NCBI RefSeq assembly: GCF_036227405.1
Contig: NZ_CP109473.1
Coordinates: 6,014,001-6,078,000, forward strand
Direction of reading: 5' to 3'
Origin: Streptomyces sp. NBC_01460
GTDB taxonomy: Bacteria; Actinomycetota; Actinomycetes; Streptomycetales; Streptomycetaceae
Length of the DNA stretch: 64,000 nt
Both the position numbers and the translations under genes were made by a program. The notes beneath the pieces were generated by a model. That model was not told the origin of the DNA, did not search any database, and saw only the letters and a list, made by a program, of their open reading frames with translations. This document shows, in pieces, positions 19,320 through 28,058 of this stretch; position 1 is the stretch's first letter, and the number at the start of each line of letters is the position of its first letter.

Positions 19320-20699
19320 TCAGAGCTTCGTCCAGGCCTCCGTCAGGACGTTCCGCAGGATGCCCTCGATCTCGTCGAACGTCGACTGGTCGGAGATCAG
19401 CGGCGGCGCGAGCTGGACGACCGGGTCGCCGCGGTCGTCGGCCCGGCAGTAGAGGCCGTTCTCGTACAGCGCCTTGGAGAGGAAGCCGTAGAGGACGCGC
19501 TCGGTCTCCTCGTCGGTGAAGGTCTCCTTGGTGGCCTTGTCCTTCACCAGCTCGATGCCGTAGAAGAAGCCGTTGCCGCGGACGTCGCCGACGATCGGCA
19601 GGTCGTGCAGCTTCTGCAGTGTCGTCAGGAACGCGTTCTCGTTGTCGAGGACGTGCTGGTTGAGGCCCTCGCGCTCGAAGATGTCGAGGTTGGCGAGACC
19701 CACCGCGGCGGACACCGGGTGGCCGCCGAAGGTGTAACCGTGCAGGAAGGTGTTGTCACCCTCGTAGAACGGCTCGGCCAGCCGGTCGGAGATGATGCAG
19801 GCGCCGATGGGGGAGTAGCCCGAGGTCATGCCCTTGGCGCAGGTGATCATGTCCGGTACGTAGCCGAACTTGTCGCAGGCGAACATCGTGCCGAGGCGGC
19901 CGAACGCGCAGATGACCTCGTCGGAGACGAGGAGCACGTCGTGCCGGTCGCAGATCTCGCGCACCCGCTGGAAGTAGCCGGGCGGGGGCGGGAAGCAGCC
20001 GCCGGCGTTCTGCACGGGCTCCAGGAAGACCGCCGCGACGGTGTCCGGGCCCTCGAAGAGGATCTGCTGCTCGATCTGGTCGGCGGCCCAGCGGCCGAAG
20101 GCCTCCGGGTCGTCGCCGAAGAGCGGGGCGCGGTAGATGTTGGTGTTCGGCACCTTGTGCGCACCGGGCACCAGCGGCTCGAACGGGGCCTTGAGCGCGG
20201 GCAGTCCGGTGATCGACAGGGCTCCCTGCGGGGTGCCGTGGTATGCGACCGCGCGCGAGATGACCTTGTACTTGGTCGGCTTGCCCTTGAGCTTGAAGTA
20301 CTGCTTGGCCAGCTTCCATGCGGTCTCGACCGCCTCACCGCCACCGGTGGTGAAGAAGACCTTGTTGAGGTCGCCCGGGGCGTGGTGGGCCAGCCGCTCC
20401 GCGAGCTCGACGGCCTTGGGGTGGGCGTAGGACCACACCGGGAAGAAGGCCAGTTCCTGCGCCTGCTTGTACGCGGTCTCGGCGAGCTCGTGGCGGCCGT
20501 GTCCGGCGTTGACGACGAACAGGCCGGAGAGACCGTCGAGGTAGCGCTTGCCCTTGTCGTCGTAGATGTAGGTGCCCTCGCCACGCACGATGGTGGGAAC
20601 GGGCGCGTTCTCGTAGTCCGACATGCGGGTGAAGTGCATCCACAGGTGGTCGTACGCGGTTCGGCTGAGGTCCTTGCTCACGGCTATCGGGTTCCCCAC
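19320..20699 (-). CDS. Class-III aminotransferase, probable putrescine/polyamine transaminase
   Basis: The product is 459 aa from GTG 20699 (GTG 20681 is an alternative just after the Lrp stop). It is a PLP enzyme of the omega-amino-acid class: the segment LLVSDEVICAFGRLG supplies the cofactor Asp, and ITCAKGMTSGYSPIGA the Schiff-base Lys. It likely moves the amino group of putrescine or a related diamine to pyruvate or 2-oxoglutarate, giving 4-aminobutanal. The substrate is inferred from the divergent aminobutyraldehyde dehydrogenase and the polyamine-binding lipoprotein next to it. The start lies within the last codons of the Lrp-type regulator gene, so the two are co-translated. Confidence 0.85.
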   Translation of the reverse strand: MGNPIAVSKDLSRTAYDHLWMHFTRMSDYENAPVPTIVRGEGTYIYDDKGKRYLDGLSGLFVVNAGHGRHELAETAYKQAQELAFFPVWSYAHPKAVELAERLAHHAPGDLNKVFFTTGGGEAVETAWKLAKQYFKLKGKPTKYKVISRAVAYHGTPQGALSITGLPALKAPFEPLVPGAHKVPNTNIYRAPLFGDDPEAFGRWAADQIEQQILFEGPDTVAAVFLEPVQNAGGCFPPPPGYFQRVREICDRHDVLLVSDEVICAFGRLGTMFACDKFGYVPDMITCAKGMTSGYSPIGACIISDRLAEPFYEGDNTFLHGYTFGGHPVSAAVGLANLDIFEREGLNQHVLDNENAFLTTLQKLHDLPIVGDVRGNGFFYGIELVKDKATKETFTDEETERVLYGFLSKALYENGLYCRADDRGDPVVQLAPPLISDQSTFDEIEGILRNVLTEAWTKL

Positions 20700-21190
20700 A
20701 TATAGGTCTGCTTCTTGAGCTTGAGGTAGACGAAGCTCTCGGTGGAGCGCACACCGGGTATGGCCCGGATGCGTTTGTTGATCGTCTCCAGCAGGTGGTC
20801 GTCGTCCTCGCAGACGATCTCCACCATGAGGTCGAAGGAGCCCGCGGTCATCACCACGTACTCGCACTCGGCCATGGCCGACAGGGCCTCGGCCACCGGG
20901 TCGAGGTCGCCCTCGACGTTGATGCCGACCATCGCCTGGCGCCGCAGTCCCACGGTGAGCGGGTCCGTGACGGCGACGATCTGCATCACGCCCTGGTCGA
21001 GCAGCTTCTGGACGCGCTGGCGCACGGCGGCCTCGGAAAGGCCGACGGCCTTTCCGATCGCGGCGTACGGACGCCGCCCGTCCTCCTGGAGCTGCTCGAT
21101 GATTGCGAGGGAGACGGCATCGACCGCTGGTGACGATCCGCTCCCGTTCCTGGAGTCTGCGCTACGGCTGGCCACAACCCCACTGTGCAC
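20684..21190 (-). CDS. Lrp/AsnC-family transcriptional regulator
   Basis: The product is 168 aa from GTG 21190; a longer start at 21241 is possible. The HTH is at about residues 22-66 (LAIIEQLQEDGRRPYAAIG, LSEAAVRQRVQKLL). The RAM ligand-binding domain follows (VGINVEGDLDPVAEALSAM, VVMTAGSFDLMVEIVCEDD). Lrp-type proteins form octamers that wrap DNA and respond to amino acids. Placed between the aminotransferase (overlapping) and the divergent aldehyde dehydrogenase, it probably senses a polyamine-derived amino acid. Repeats of CCTGAATC upstream are candidate binding sites. Confidence 0.9.
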   Translation of the reverse strand: MHSGVVASRSADSRNGSGSSPAVDAVSLAIIEQLQEDGRRPYAAIGKAVGLSEAAVRQRVQKLLDQGVMQIVAVTDPLTVGLRRQAMVGINVEGDLDPVAEALSAMAECEYVVMTAGSFDLMVEIVCEDDDHLLETINKRIRAIPGVRSTESFVYLKLKKQTYMWGTR

Positions 21191-21352
21191 CGCGACTCGT
21201 CTGTCTGGCAAGCCTGAATCAATGAATTTCGTTGTCTGCATGCCTGAATCTGACTGAATCCGAAGGAGACGGCGGTTGGGTATGTCGAAAGCGTCACCGA
21301 ACGGTCTAGGGTGGAAGTCTCACCCATCGGACAGCCGACAGGAGGGGTGGTC
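21191..21352. promoter_or_regulatory. Divergent control region with CCTGAATC repeats
   Basis: The gap between the Lrp-type regulator and the aldehyde dehydrogenase holds GCCTGAATC at 21212-21220 and again at 21242-21250, exactly 30 bases apart (about three helical turns), and a third CTGAATC at 21254-21260. TAGGGT at 21307-21312 is a possible -10 for the dehydrogenase. The phasing is what an Lrp-family oligomer would favour. Confidence 0.5.
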
Positions 21353-22792
21353 GTGACCACCGAGGTGCGCCGCCTGCGCAACTACATCAACGGAGAGTTC
21401 CGGGACGCCGCGGACGGGCGGACCATCGACGTGGTCAACCCGGTGACGGAAGAGGTCTACGCGACCTCACCGCTCTCCGGACAGGCCGACGTCGATGCCG
21501 CCATGGACGCCGCCGCGGCGGCGTTCCCCGCCTGGCGCGACGTGACGCCCGCCGAACGACAGAAGGCGCTGCTGAAGATCGCGGACGCCTTCGAGGAGAG
21601 GGCCGAGGACCTCATCGCGGCGGAGTCGGAGAACACCGGCAAGCCGCTGGCCCTCACCCGCACCGAAGAGATCCCGCCGATGGTGGACCAGATCCGGTTC
21701 TTCGCGGGTGCCGCCCGGCTGCTCGAAGGGCGTTCGGCCGGCGAGTACATGGAGGGGCTCACCTCCATCGTCCGCCGCGAGCCGGTGGGCGTCTGCGCCC
21801 AGGTCGCGCCGTGGAACTACCCGATGATGATGGCCGTGTGGAAGTTCGCCCCGGCGCTCGCCGCGGGCAACACCGTCGTCATCAAGCCCTCGGACACCAC
21901 TCCGGCGTCGACCGTGCTGATCGCCGAGATCATCGGGCAGATCCTTCCCAAGGGCGTCTTCAACGTCATCTGCGGCGACCGCGACACCGGCCGCGCGATG
22001 GTGGAGCACCCGACCCCGGCGATGGCCTCCATCACCGGCTCGGTGCGGGCCGGCATGCAGGTCGCCGAGTCCGCCGCCAAGGACGTCAAGCGGGTCCACC
22101 TGGAGCTCGGGGGCAAGGCCCCGGTCGTCGTCTTCGAGGACACCGACATCGCCAAGGCCGTCGAGGGCATCTCGGTGGCGGGTTACTTCAACGCGGGCCA
22201 GGACTGTACGGCCGCGACCCGTGTCATGGTCCACGAGTCCATCCACGACGAGTTCGTCACCGCGCTCGCCAAGGCGGCGGCCGACACGAAGACCGGCCTG
22301 CCGGACGACGAGGACGTGCTGTACGGCCCGCTCAACAACGCCAACCAGCTGACGCAGGTCAGCGGCTTCATCGAGCGGCTCCCCGCGCACGCCAAGGTCG
22401 AGGCGGGCGGCCACCGGGTCGGCGACAAGGGCTACTTCTACGCCCCGACCGTCGTCTCCGGCCTCCGCCAGGACGACGAGATCATCCAGCACGAGGTCTT
22501 CGGGCCCGTCATCACCGTCCAGTCCTTCACGGACGAGGCGCAGGCCGTCGAGTACGCCAACGGCGTCGAGTACGCCCTGGCCTCCTCGGTGTGGACCAAG
22601 GACCACTCCCGCGCGATGCGGATGTCCAAGAAGCTCGACTTCGGCTGTGTGTGGATCAACACCCACATCCCGCTCGTCGCCGAGATGCCGCACGGCGGGT
22701 TCAAGAAGTCCGGGTACGGCAAGGACCTCTCCGCGTACGGCTTCGAGGACTACACCCGCATCAAGCACGTCATGACGTCGCTCGACGACTGA
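21353..22792 (+). CDS. Gamma-aminobutyraldehyde dehydrogenase (first copy)
   Basis: The product is 479 aa; GTG 21353 is chosen since AGGAGG (21340-21345) is seven bases upstream. This NAD(P)-dependent aldehyde dehydrogenase should oxidise 4-aminobutanal to GABA. Motifs are APWNYPMMM, ELGGKAP with the general-base Glu, and [11 protein letters not shown] with the catalytic Cys. The best resemblance is to PatD/PuuC-type enzymes; chain-length specificity cannot be read from sequence. It is divergent from the Lrp-type regulator and aminotransferase, making one putrescine-to-GABA module. A strong terminator follows. Confidence 0.9.
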   Translation: MTTEVRRLRNYINGEFRDAADGRTIDVVNPVTEEVYATSPLSGQADVDAAMDAAAAAFPAWRDVTPAERQKALLKIADAFEERAEDLIAAESENTGKPLALTRTEEIPPMVDQIRFFAGAARLLEGRSAGEYMEGLTSIVRREPVGVCAQVAPWNYPMMMAVWKFAPALAAGNTVVIKPSDTTPASTVLIAEIIGQILPKGVFNVICGDRDTGRAMVEHPTPAMASITGSVRAGMQVAESAAKDVKRVHLELGGKAPVVVFEDTDIAKAVEGISVAGYFNAGQDCTAATRVMVHESIHDEFVTALAKAAADTKTGLPDDEDVLYGPLNNANQLTQVSGFIERLPAHAKVEAGGHRVGDKGYFYAPTVVSGLRQDDEIIQHEVFGPVITVQSFTDEAQAVEYANGVEYALASSVWTKDHSRAMRMSKKLDFGCVWINTHIPLVAEMPHGGFKKSGYGKDLSAYGFEDYTRIKHVMTSLDD

Positions 22793-22809
22793 CCGGAGTG
22801 CAGCGGTGA

Positions 22810-22842
22810 CGAACGGCCCCGGGCGTCGCCCGGGGCCGTTCG
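22810..22842 (+). terminator. Terminator after the aldehyde dehydrogenase
   Basis: A perfect 15-bp stem CGAACGGCCCCGGGC / GCCCGGGGCCGTTCG with loop GTC, 17 bases past the stop. Confidence 0.85.
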
Positions 22843-23035
22843 CGCGTCCTCGTTCGCGTGCCTCGTGCCCCGTGTGCCCGTTCCGCGTGTCTCCGTTTCA
22901 CGTGTCCTCGTTCCGTGCGCCGGCGACATGGGCAGGATGTGCGCAACCGGCTGCTCCCGCTGGACGGTTGGTCCATTGCCCGGCGCGGCGCCGGACCGCC
23001 ATGCTGCGCGGGTGCGCTCGATTCCGGACCACCTC

Positions 23036-24199
23036 ATGCCCCGTCGTTCCCTCCTGCGCGCCCTCGGCGTCGGATCGGCCGGTGCCGCTCTGGCCGCCTG
23101 CGGCGTGCCCGCCGCCTACGTGGAGCCCGGCGACCGGGCCGGCCGCGACCGGTCGGACAGCGAACACTTGCTGCACTTCGCCAACTGGCCCCTCTACATC
23201 GACACCGACGACGAGGACGAGTCGAAGCGGCCCACGCTCGACGCGTTCGCACGCCGTACGGGGATCTCCGTCACCTACACCGAGGAGATCAACGACAACG
23301 ACGAGTTCTTCGGGAAGATCAGTCCGGCGCTGATGAACCACCAGCCGACGGGCCGGGACCTCGTCGTCATCAGTGACTGGATGGCGGCGCGCTTCGTGCG
23401 GCTCGGCTGGGTGCAGGAGATGGACCGGTCGCGGCAGCCGAACGTCGCCGAGCACCTCGACCCCCAGCTGCGCGCGCCCGCCTTCGACCAGGGGCGGTCG
23501 CACAGTGTGCCCTGGCAGTCCGGCATCACCGGGATCGCGTACAACCGGGAGAGGCTCGGCAGGGAGATCCGGCACACGGGTGAGCTCTGGGCGGACGACC
23601 TGCGGGGCAGGGTGACCCTGCTGTCCGGTCTCGACGAGGCCTTCGCCCTGCTGATGCAGGGCAACGGCGCCGACATCACCCGCTGGACCGCCGACGACTT
23701 CCACGAGATGTGCGACCAGGTGGAGCGGCGGGTGAGGTCGCGCCACATCCGCCGCTTCACCGGCAACGACTACATCAAGGACCTGGCCAACGGGGACGTG
23801 CTCGCCTGCCAGGCCTACTCGGGGGACGTCATCCAGCTCCAGGCCGACAACCCGGACATCGAGTTCGTGGTCCCCGAGGAGGGGGGCGAGCTCTGGTCGG
23901 AGTCCCTCATGATCCCCAACCTCGCGCGGCACAAGCGCAACGCGGAGAAGCTCGTCGACTTCTACTACGAGCCTGAGGTCGCCGCGGAACTGGCCACCTG
24001 GGTCAACTACGTCTGTCCGGTGCCGGCCGCCCGCGACATCCTCGCCTCCTCCAAGGACGAGGAGACGGCCGCGCTCGCGGAGGATCCGCTGATCTTCCCC
24101 GACGGTGCCCTGCGTGAACGGCTGGCCATCGCCCGCGACATCACCTCCGAGGAGCGCGTCGGCTTCGCGAAGAGGTGGAACTCCGTCGTCGGTCTCTGA
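23036..24199 (+). CDS. Orphan PotD-like polyamine-binding lipoprotein
   Basis: The product is 387 aa from ATG 23036; GTG 23012 in frame is possible. A twin-arginine-like lipoprotein signal (PRRSLLRALG) ends at Cys22 of LAAC. The mature part matches the spermidine/putrescine-binding family: FANWPLYIDTD, then GRDLVVISDWMAARFVRLGW, IRRFTGNDYIKDLANGD and QLQADNPDIEFVVP. It shares long stretches with the PotD of the complete importer at 33884-35134, so the two are paralogues. No permease or ATPase lies beside it; it may feed PotABC or act as a sensor. A terminator hairpin includes its stop codon. Confidence 0.87.
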   Translation: MPRRSLLRALGVGSAGAALAACGVPAAYVEPGDRAGRDRSDSEHLLHFANWPLYIDTDDEDESKRPTLDAFARRTGISVTYTEEINDNDEFFGKISPALMNHQPTGRDLVVISDWMAARFVRLGWVQEMDRSRQPNVAEHLDPQLRAPAFDQGRSHSVPWQSGITGIAYNRERLGREIRHTGELWADDLRGRVTLLSGLDEAFALLMQGNGADITRWTADDFHEMCDQVERRVRSRHIRRFTGNDYIKDLANGDVLACQAYSGDVIQLQADNPDIEFVVPEEGGELWSESLMIPNLARHKRNAEKLVDFYYEPEVAAELATWVNYVCPVPAARDILASSKDEETAALAEDPLIFPDGALRERLAIARDITSEERVGFAKRWNSVVGL

Positions 24200-24224
24200 G
24201 GGGCACCCCTGGTGCCCCTCAGAG
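24194..24224 (+). terminator. Terminator hairpin including the PotD-like stop codon
   Basis: A 14-bp perfect stem CTCTGAGGGGCACC (24194-24207) / GGTGCCCCTCAGAG (24211-24224), loop CCT. The TGA stop (24197-24199) lies inside the left arm. Confidence 0.8.
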
Positions 24225-24251
24225 GCCGGTGCGGCTCACCGGCCCCACTTT

Positions 24252-24279
24252 TTGAACGTGTTCATGGTGAGCGTACGCT
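24252..24279 (+). promoter_or_regulatory. Promoter of a leaderless gene
   Basis: The -35 is TTGAAC (24252-24257) and the -10 is TACGCT (24274-24279), with a 16-base spacer. The ATG follows six bases after the -10, so transcription should begin at or next to the start codon. Confidence 0.6.
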
Positions 24280-24285
24280 GCGGGC

Positions 24286-24822
24286 ATGAGCGAGCGAGCC
24301 CTCTTGCGGCGCATACGCGTGTGGTTGGTCGTCTTCATCGTCTGTCTGGTGCTCAGTGGGCTGACCGCCTTCCCGCTGGTCACCGAACTCCACTGGGCCG
24401 AGGACCTTCTGACGTCCTCCGCCTCCCCCGTACCCGAGCACTTCCCGGCCCTGACGGACTGGATCACCCGGGTCCGGACCGGCCTCGACGAGGCCGACGC
24501 GACCTACCCCTTCGTCCTGTACGGCACCGACTGGCTGGCCTTCGCCCACCTCGTGATCGCGGTCGCCTTCTACGGCCCCTACCGCGACCCGGTCCGCAAC
24601 ATCTGGGTGGTCGAGTTCGGGATGATCGCGTGTGCCGGGATCATCCCGCTCGCCCTGATCTGCGGAGCGATCCGCGAGATCCCCTTCTGGTGGACCGTCA
24701 TCGACATGTCCTTCGGGGTCTTCGGAGTCATCCCGCTGCTCGTCGTCCGCCGCATGATCAAGCGCCTGGAGGGCGACAGCCGTGACGGTGTGAAGCCCCT
24801 GGAGGCGGCCGGGACGGCGTGA
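24286..24822 (+). CDS. Integral membrane protein of unknown function
   Basis: The product is 178 aa with four predicted transmembrane helices: WLVVFIVCLVLSGLTAFPL near the N-terminus, LAFAHLVIAVAFYG, FGMIACAGIIPLALICGA, and the C-terminal FGVFGVIPLLVVRR. A ~60-residue extracytoplasmic loop separates helices 1 and 2. No enzyme motif is seen and I do not recognise the family. It has its own likely promoter with a leaderless start. It converges on the serine-hydrolase gene with the two stop codons only two bases apart, leaving no room for a terminator. Confidence 0.75.
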   Translation: MSERALLRRIRVWLVVFIVCLVLSGLTAFPLVTELHWAEDLLTSSASPVPEHFPALTDWITRVRTGLDEADATYPFVLYGTDWLAFAHLVIAVAFYGPYRDPVRNIWVVEFGMIACAGIIPLALICGAIREIPFWWTVIDMSFGVFGVIPLLVVRRMIKRLEGDSRDGVKPLEAAGTA

Positions 24823-24824
24823 CA

Positions 24825-26033
24825 TCACTTCGCCGGCGGCGCCCCGAAGGCGGCCACCACGATGTCCATCGCCGTGGCGTTCATGTCCTGGCCCTTCGCG
24901 TCGGTGGAGTTGACGCTGTACACCAAGGTCCTGGACAGATCTCGGGTGGCCGCCACCACCGTGTTGTAGCCCCAGCGGCCGCCCGTCTTCCCCCACACCT
25001 CACGCCCGCCCAGGGTCAGTGCGCTCAGCCCGGCGCTGTACTGGGCGGGCCCGCCCGTCCGGTAGGTGCGCACCGAGGGGTCGGGCAGCGTGAACATCTC
25101 CTCCAGCAGCGGACCGCGGACGACCCTCCCGGCGAACAGCGCACGGGTGAAGCGCTCCAGGTCCGCCGTGGTCGAGACGATGTCCCCGGCCGCCCAGGCA
25201 TCGGTCACGCCCCACACCGTCACATCCCGCAGCTCCGTACCACCACCCGGGGTGTCGAAGGTCTGGTAGCCGTGGTTGTGCGGCCCCCGGAGCCGCGGGT
25301 CGGTGCCGGGGAACGATGTGGAGCGCAGACCCAGCGGGCGCAGGACGCGCTCGCCCACCTGGTGTGCGTAGGAGTCGCCGGTCACTCTCTCCACGAGCAG
25401 TCCCAGCACCGTGTAGTTGATGTTGAGGTAGTGCTGGCTCAGACCGGGCGTGAACTCCGGAGCCTGTGCCATGGCCGAGGCGACCATCCCGCGGGGCGTG
25501 TGCAGGTCAAAGCGGTGGGCGTACGCCTCCTCCAGGGTGGTGCCGGGCATCCGCGCGGCCGGTATCCCGCTGGTGTGATTGAGCAGCTGCCGGACGGTGA
25601 CCCGGCCGTAGGAGACCGGGATCAGGTCCGGGAGGTAGTGCCTGGCCGTGCGGTCGAGGTCCAGCTTCCGCTCGCCGGCCAGTTGCAGGACCGTCGCCGC
25701 GGTGAAGACCTTGGTCACCGAGCCGGCCCGGAAGCGCGCCGCCGGATCGGCGGGGCGGCCGGAGACCAGGTCGTGGACGCCGGAGCTGCCGCGCCACGTG
25801 CCGTCGGTCCCGCTCACCCGCACGAGTGCGGCGGTGGCGTCGCCCTCCGCGGGCAGTCCGGAGATCGCCGCGCGCAGGGCTCCGGCGTCCGCCGCCGGGA
25901 CGGTCCGCGTGCGTGCCTCGGCGGCGTGTGCCGGGGCGGGGGCCGCGTGCGCGAGGGCGGCCGGAGCGGCGGGCCCCGCGGCGACACCGAGGACGACGGC
26001 CGCGGCGAGGAGCGTGCGGGTGCGTGTGTTCAT
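24825..26033 (-). CDS. Secreted serine hydrolase (class C beta-lactamase / DD-peptidase fold)
   Basis: The product is 402 aa. A Sec signal peptide lies at about residues 1-38 (ALAHAAPAPAHA cleavage region). The S-x-x-K nucleophile motif is S105-V-T-K108, the Y-x-N motif Y202-L-N204, and the third motif K349-T-G351. These are the three active-site elements of the DD-carboxypeptidase/class C group, which acts on D-Ala-D-Ala peptides or esters. ATG 26033 is chosen; longer frames extend into the response-regulator gene. It lies 71 bases downstream of the response regulator, so it may be the target or last gene of that unit. Confidence 0.88.
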   Translation of the reverse strand: MNTRTRTLLAAAVVLGVAAGPAAPAALAHAAPAPAHAAEARTRTVPAADAGALRAAISGLPAEGDATAALVRVSGTDGTWRGSSGVHDLVSGRPADPAARFRAGSVTKVFTAATVLQLAGERKLDLDRTARHYLPDLIPVSYGRVTVRQLLNHTSGIPAARMPGTTLEEAYAHRFDLHTPRGMVASAMAQAPEFTPGLSQHYLNINYTVLGLLVERVTGDSYAHQVGERVLRPLGLRSTSFPGTDPRLRGPHNHGYQTFDTPGGGTELRDVTVWGVTDAWAAGDIVSTTADLERFTRALFAGRVVRGPLLEEMFTLPDPSVRTYRTGGPAQYSAGLSALTLGGREVWGKTGGRWGYNTVVAATRDLSRTLVYSVNSTDAKGQDMNATAMDIVVAAFGAPPAK

Positions 26034-26104
26034 CAGGCGTCTCCAGGGAGGAAATCGGTAACTGCTCGACAGCTCCATCCTGTTGGTCCGGAGACGCGCC
26101 TGGA

Positions 26105-26836
26105 TCACCCGAGCGAGGGGTCGTGCGGGGGAGATCTCCTCACCCGTGCGGGGGAGGTGCCGGCGGATCCTCCCTCGGACGAGGGAGAGACGAGCCCCGT
26201 CTCGTAGGCGCAGATCACGGCCTGTACGCGGTCCCGCAGACCCAGCTTGGACAGCACGTTGCCCACATGGGTCTTCACCGTGTGCTCGCTGAGCACGAGC
26301 GCCGCCGCGATCTCCGCGTTGGAGAGTCCCCGCGCCAGGTGAAGAAGAGTCTCCCGCTCCCGGGCGGTGAGTGCGTCCAGCCGGGCCGGCCCCACGGGGG
26401 AGCGGCCGGGAGACGGCCGTGAGGTGTACTCGGCGATGAGCCTGCGGGCCACCGACGGCGCGACCAGCGACTCCCCGGCCGCCACCACCCGCACCGCGTG
26501 CACCAGGTCGTCCCGTCGGACGTCCTTCAGCAGGAAGCCGCTGGCGCCCGCGTGCAGTGCCTCGTACACGTACTCGTCGGCGTCGAACGTCGTCAGCATG
26601 ACCGTGCGGCAGTCGCTCCCGCCGGTGATCGCCCGGCACGCCTCGATGCCGTCCATGACGGGCATCCTGATGTCCAGCAGTGCCACGTCGGGGCGCAGCC
26701 TGCGCACCGCGTCGAGAGCCTGGGCGCCGTCCCCCGCCTCGGCGAGCACCTCGATGTCCGGCTGAGCGTCCAGGATCATCGCGAAGCCGCTGCGCACCAG
26801 CTCCTGGTCGTCCGCCACCACCACACGGATCGTCAA
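26105..26836 (-). CDS. Two-component response regulator, NarL/LuxR family
   Basis: The product is 243 aa. The receiver domain (residues 1-120) has acidic D9/D10, phospho-acceptor D55 (LLDIRMP) and the K in LLKDVRRDD. The LuxR-type HTH is at about 153-207 (LTARERETLLHLARGLSNAE, SEHTVKTHVGNVLSKLG). A Ser/Pro-rich tail of about 30 residues follows. The gene is 22 bases downstream of its partner kinase. Targets are unknown, though the adjacent serine hydrolase is a candidate. Confidence 0.93.
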   Translation of the reverse strand: MTIRVVVADDQELVRSGFAMILDAQPDIEVLAEAGDGAQALDAVRRLRPDVALLDIRMPVMDGIEACRAITGGSDCRTVMLTTFDADEYVYEALHAGASGFLLKDVRRDDLVHAVRVVAAGESLVAPSVARRLIAEYTSRPSPGRSPVGPARLDALTARERETLLHLARGLSNAEIAAALVLSEHTVKTHVGNVLSKLGLRDRVQAVICAYETGLVSPSSEGGSAGTSPARVRRSPPHDPSLG

Positions 26837-26858
26837 CTGCCCACCTCCTCGGGGGAGG

Positions 26859-28058
26859 TTACAACTCGGGTGAGGGCGCGACGGGCAGGACGACGAGCAC
26901 CTGGAAGCCCCGGCCGCCCGGCCCCGCTCCGGCCCTGGCGGTCCCGGCGTGCGCGGCGGCCCGTTCCCTGATGCCGATCAGCCCCAGGCCGGTGGTGGAG
27001 CCCGGCCCCCGGCCGTCGTCCGTGACGGTCACGGTCAGCTCCGTCGGGGAGTGGTCCAGTTCGACCGTCACACGCCTCGCGCGGGCGTGCTTGACGACGT
27101 TCGTCAACGCCTCCTGCACGATGCGGTAGACCGTGGCCCCGGTGTCCGCCGGCAGTGGGCCGGGCGTCCCCGTCACCGTGCAGGTGACCTCGGGCCCTCC
27201 GGACCGCACCCGGTCCAGCAGTTCGGGCAGCTCGGCCAGTGCGGGCTGCGGAGCACGCGGCGGCGGTGGGCCCCCGTGGCCGTCGTCCCGCAGCACCCCG
27301 AGCATCCGGCACAACTGCACCATGGCGTCCCTGCCGGTCTCCGAGATGGCGTCGAACGCGGCCTCCGCCCGTTCGGGAGCCGAGCGTACGGCCACCGGAC
27401 CCGCCTCGGCCTGCACGATCATCAGGCTCACCGCGTGGGAGAGGATGTCGTGCATCTCCCGCGCGATCCGGGCCCGCTCCCGGGCCGCCGCCTGCTCGGC
27501 CTCGATCCGGTGGGTCACCTCCAGCTGTCGCGCGCGGTCCTCCATCGCCCGGATGTAGGCCTTGCGGGTGTGGGTGAACCGGCCGAAGGCGTACGCGGCC
27601 GCGAACACGAACAGTGAGAACAGCAGCTCCCTGGCCTCCCCCGTGTTCCACGCCACCGAGGGGAACACCGCCGCCAGCACCAGTGCGGCGACCGCCAGCC
27701 GAGGCCGTGGCGACGACAGCTCGGCCACCGTGTAGAAGGCGACCAGCCCGGTGTACGGCAGGGGCTGCCCCGGGCCGTCCACACCGAACCTGTACAGGGC
27801 GCCCGCCGCCAGCACGGCCAGCAGCACGGCGACCGGTGCGCGCCGGCGGGCCACCAGCGGCAGCACGGTCAGCGTCGTCAGCCCGTACGCCGCCCAGGTG
27901 GCCGGCGGCAGCCCGGGGGAGCGGGGCACCACGAACGGCATGGTCACCGCGGCCTGCACCAGCAGGGTGACGCCGATGTCGACCGTCCACGCGTCGCGCG
28001 GCAGCCACCGGGGCCGCGGCCCCCGCGACCGGGTGCTCCCCACCGGGGGTCTTCGCAT
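26859..28058 (-). CDS. Sensor histidine kinase (HisKA_3 type)
   Basis: The product is 399 aa. Four to five N-terminal membrane helices (about residues 28-160) lack a large extracellular sensor loop. The dimerisation/phosphoacceptor box is REMHDILSHAVSLM with H203. The HATPase domain carries VQEALTNVVKHA (N box) and DDGRGPG, then GLGLIGIRERAAAHAGT. This architecture is typical of NarL-partner kinases that sense the membrane. Its ATG overlaps the stop of the methyltransferase gene upstream, linking the two. Confidence 0.92.
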   Translation of the reverse strand: MRRPPVGSTRSRGPRPRWLPRDAWTVDIGVTLLVQAAVTMPFVVPRSPGLPPATWAAYGLTTLTVLPLVARRRAPVAVLLAVLAAGALYRFGVDGPGQPLPYTGLVAFYTVAELSSPRPRLAVAALVLAAVFPSVAWNTGEARELLFSLFVFAAAYAFGRFTHTRKAYIRAMEDRARQLEVTHRIEAEQAAARERARIAREMHDILSHAVSLMIVQAEAGPVAVRSAPERAEAAFDAISETGRDAMVQLCRMLGVLRDDGHGGPPPPRAPQPALAELPELLDRVRSGGPEVTCTVTGTPGPLPADTGATVYRIVQEALTNVVKHARARRVTVELDHSPTELTVTVTDDGRGPGSTTGLGLIGIRERAAAHAGTARAGAGPGGRGFQVLVVLPVAPSPEL

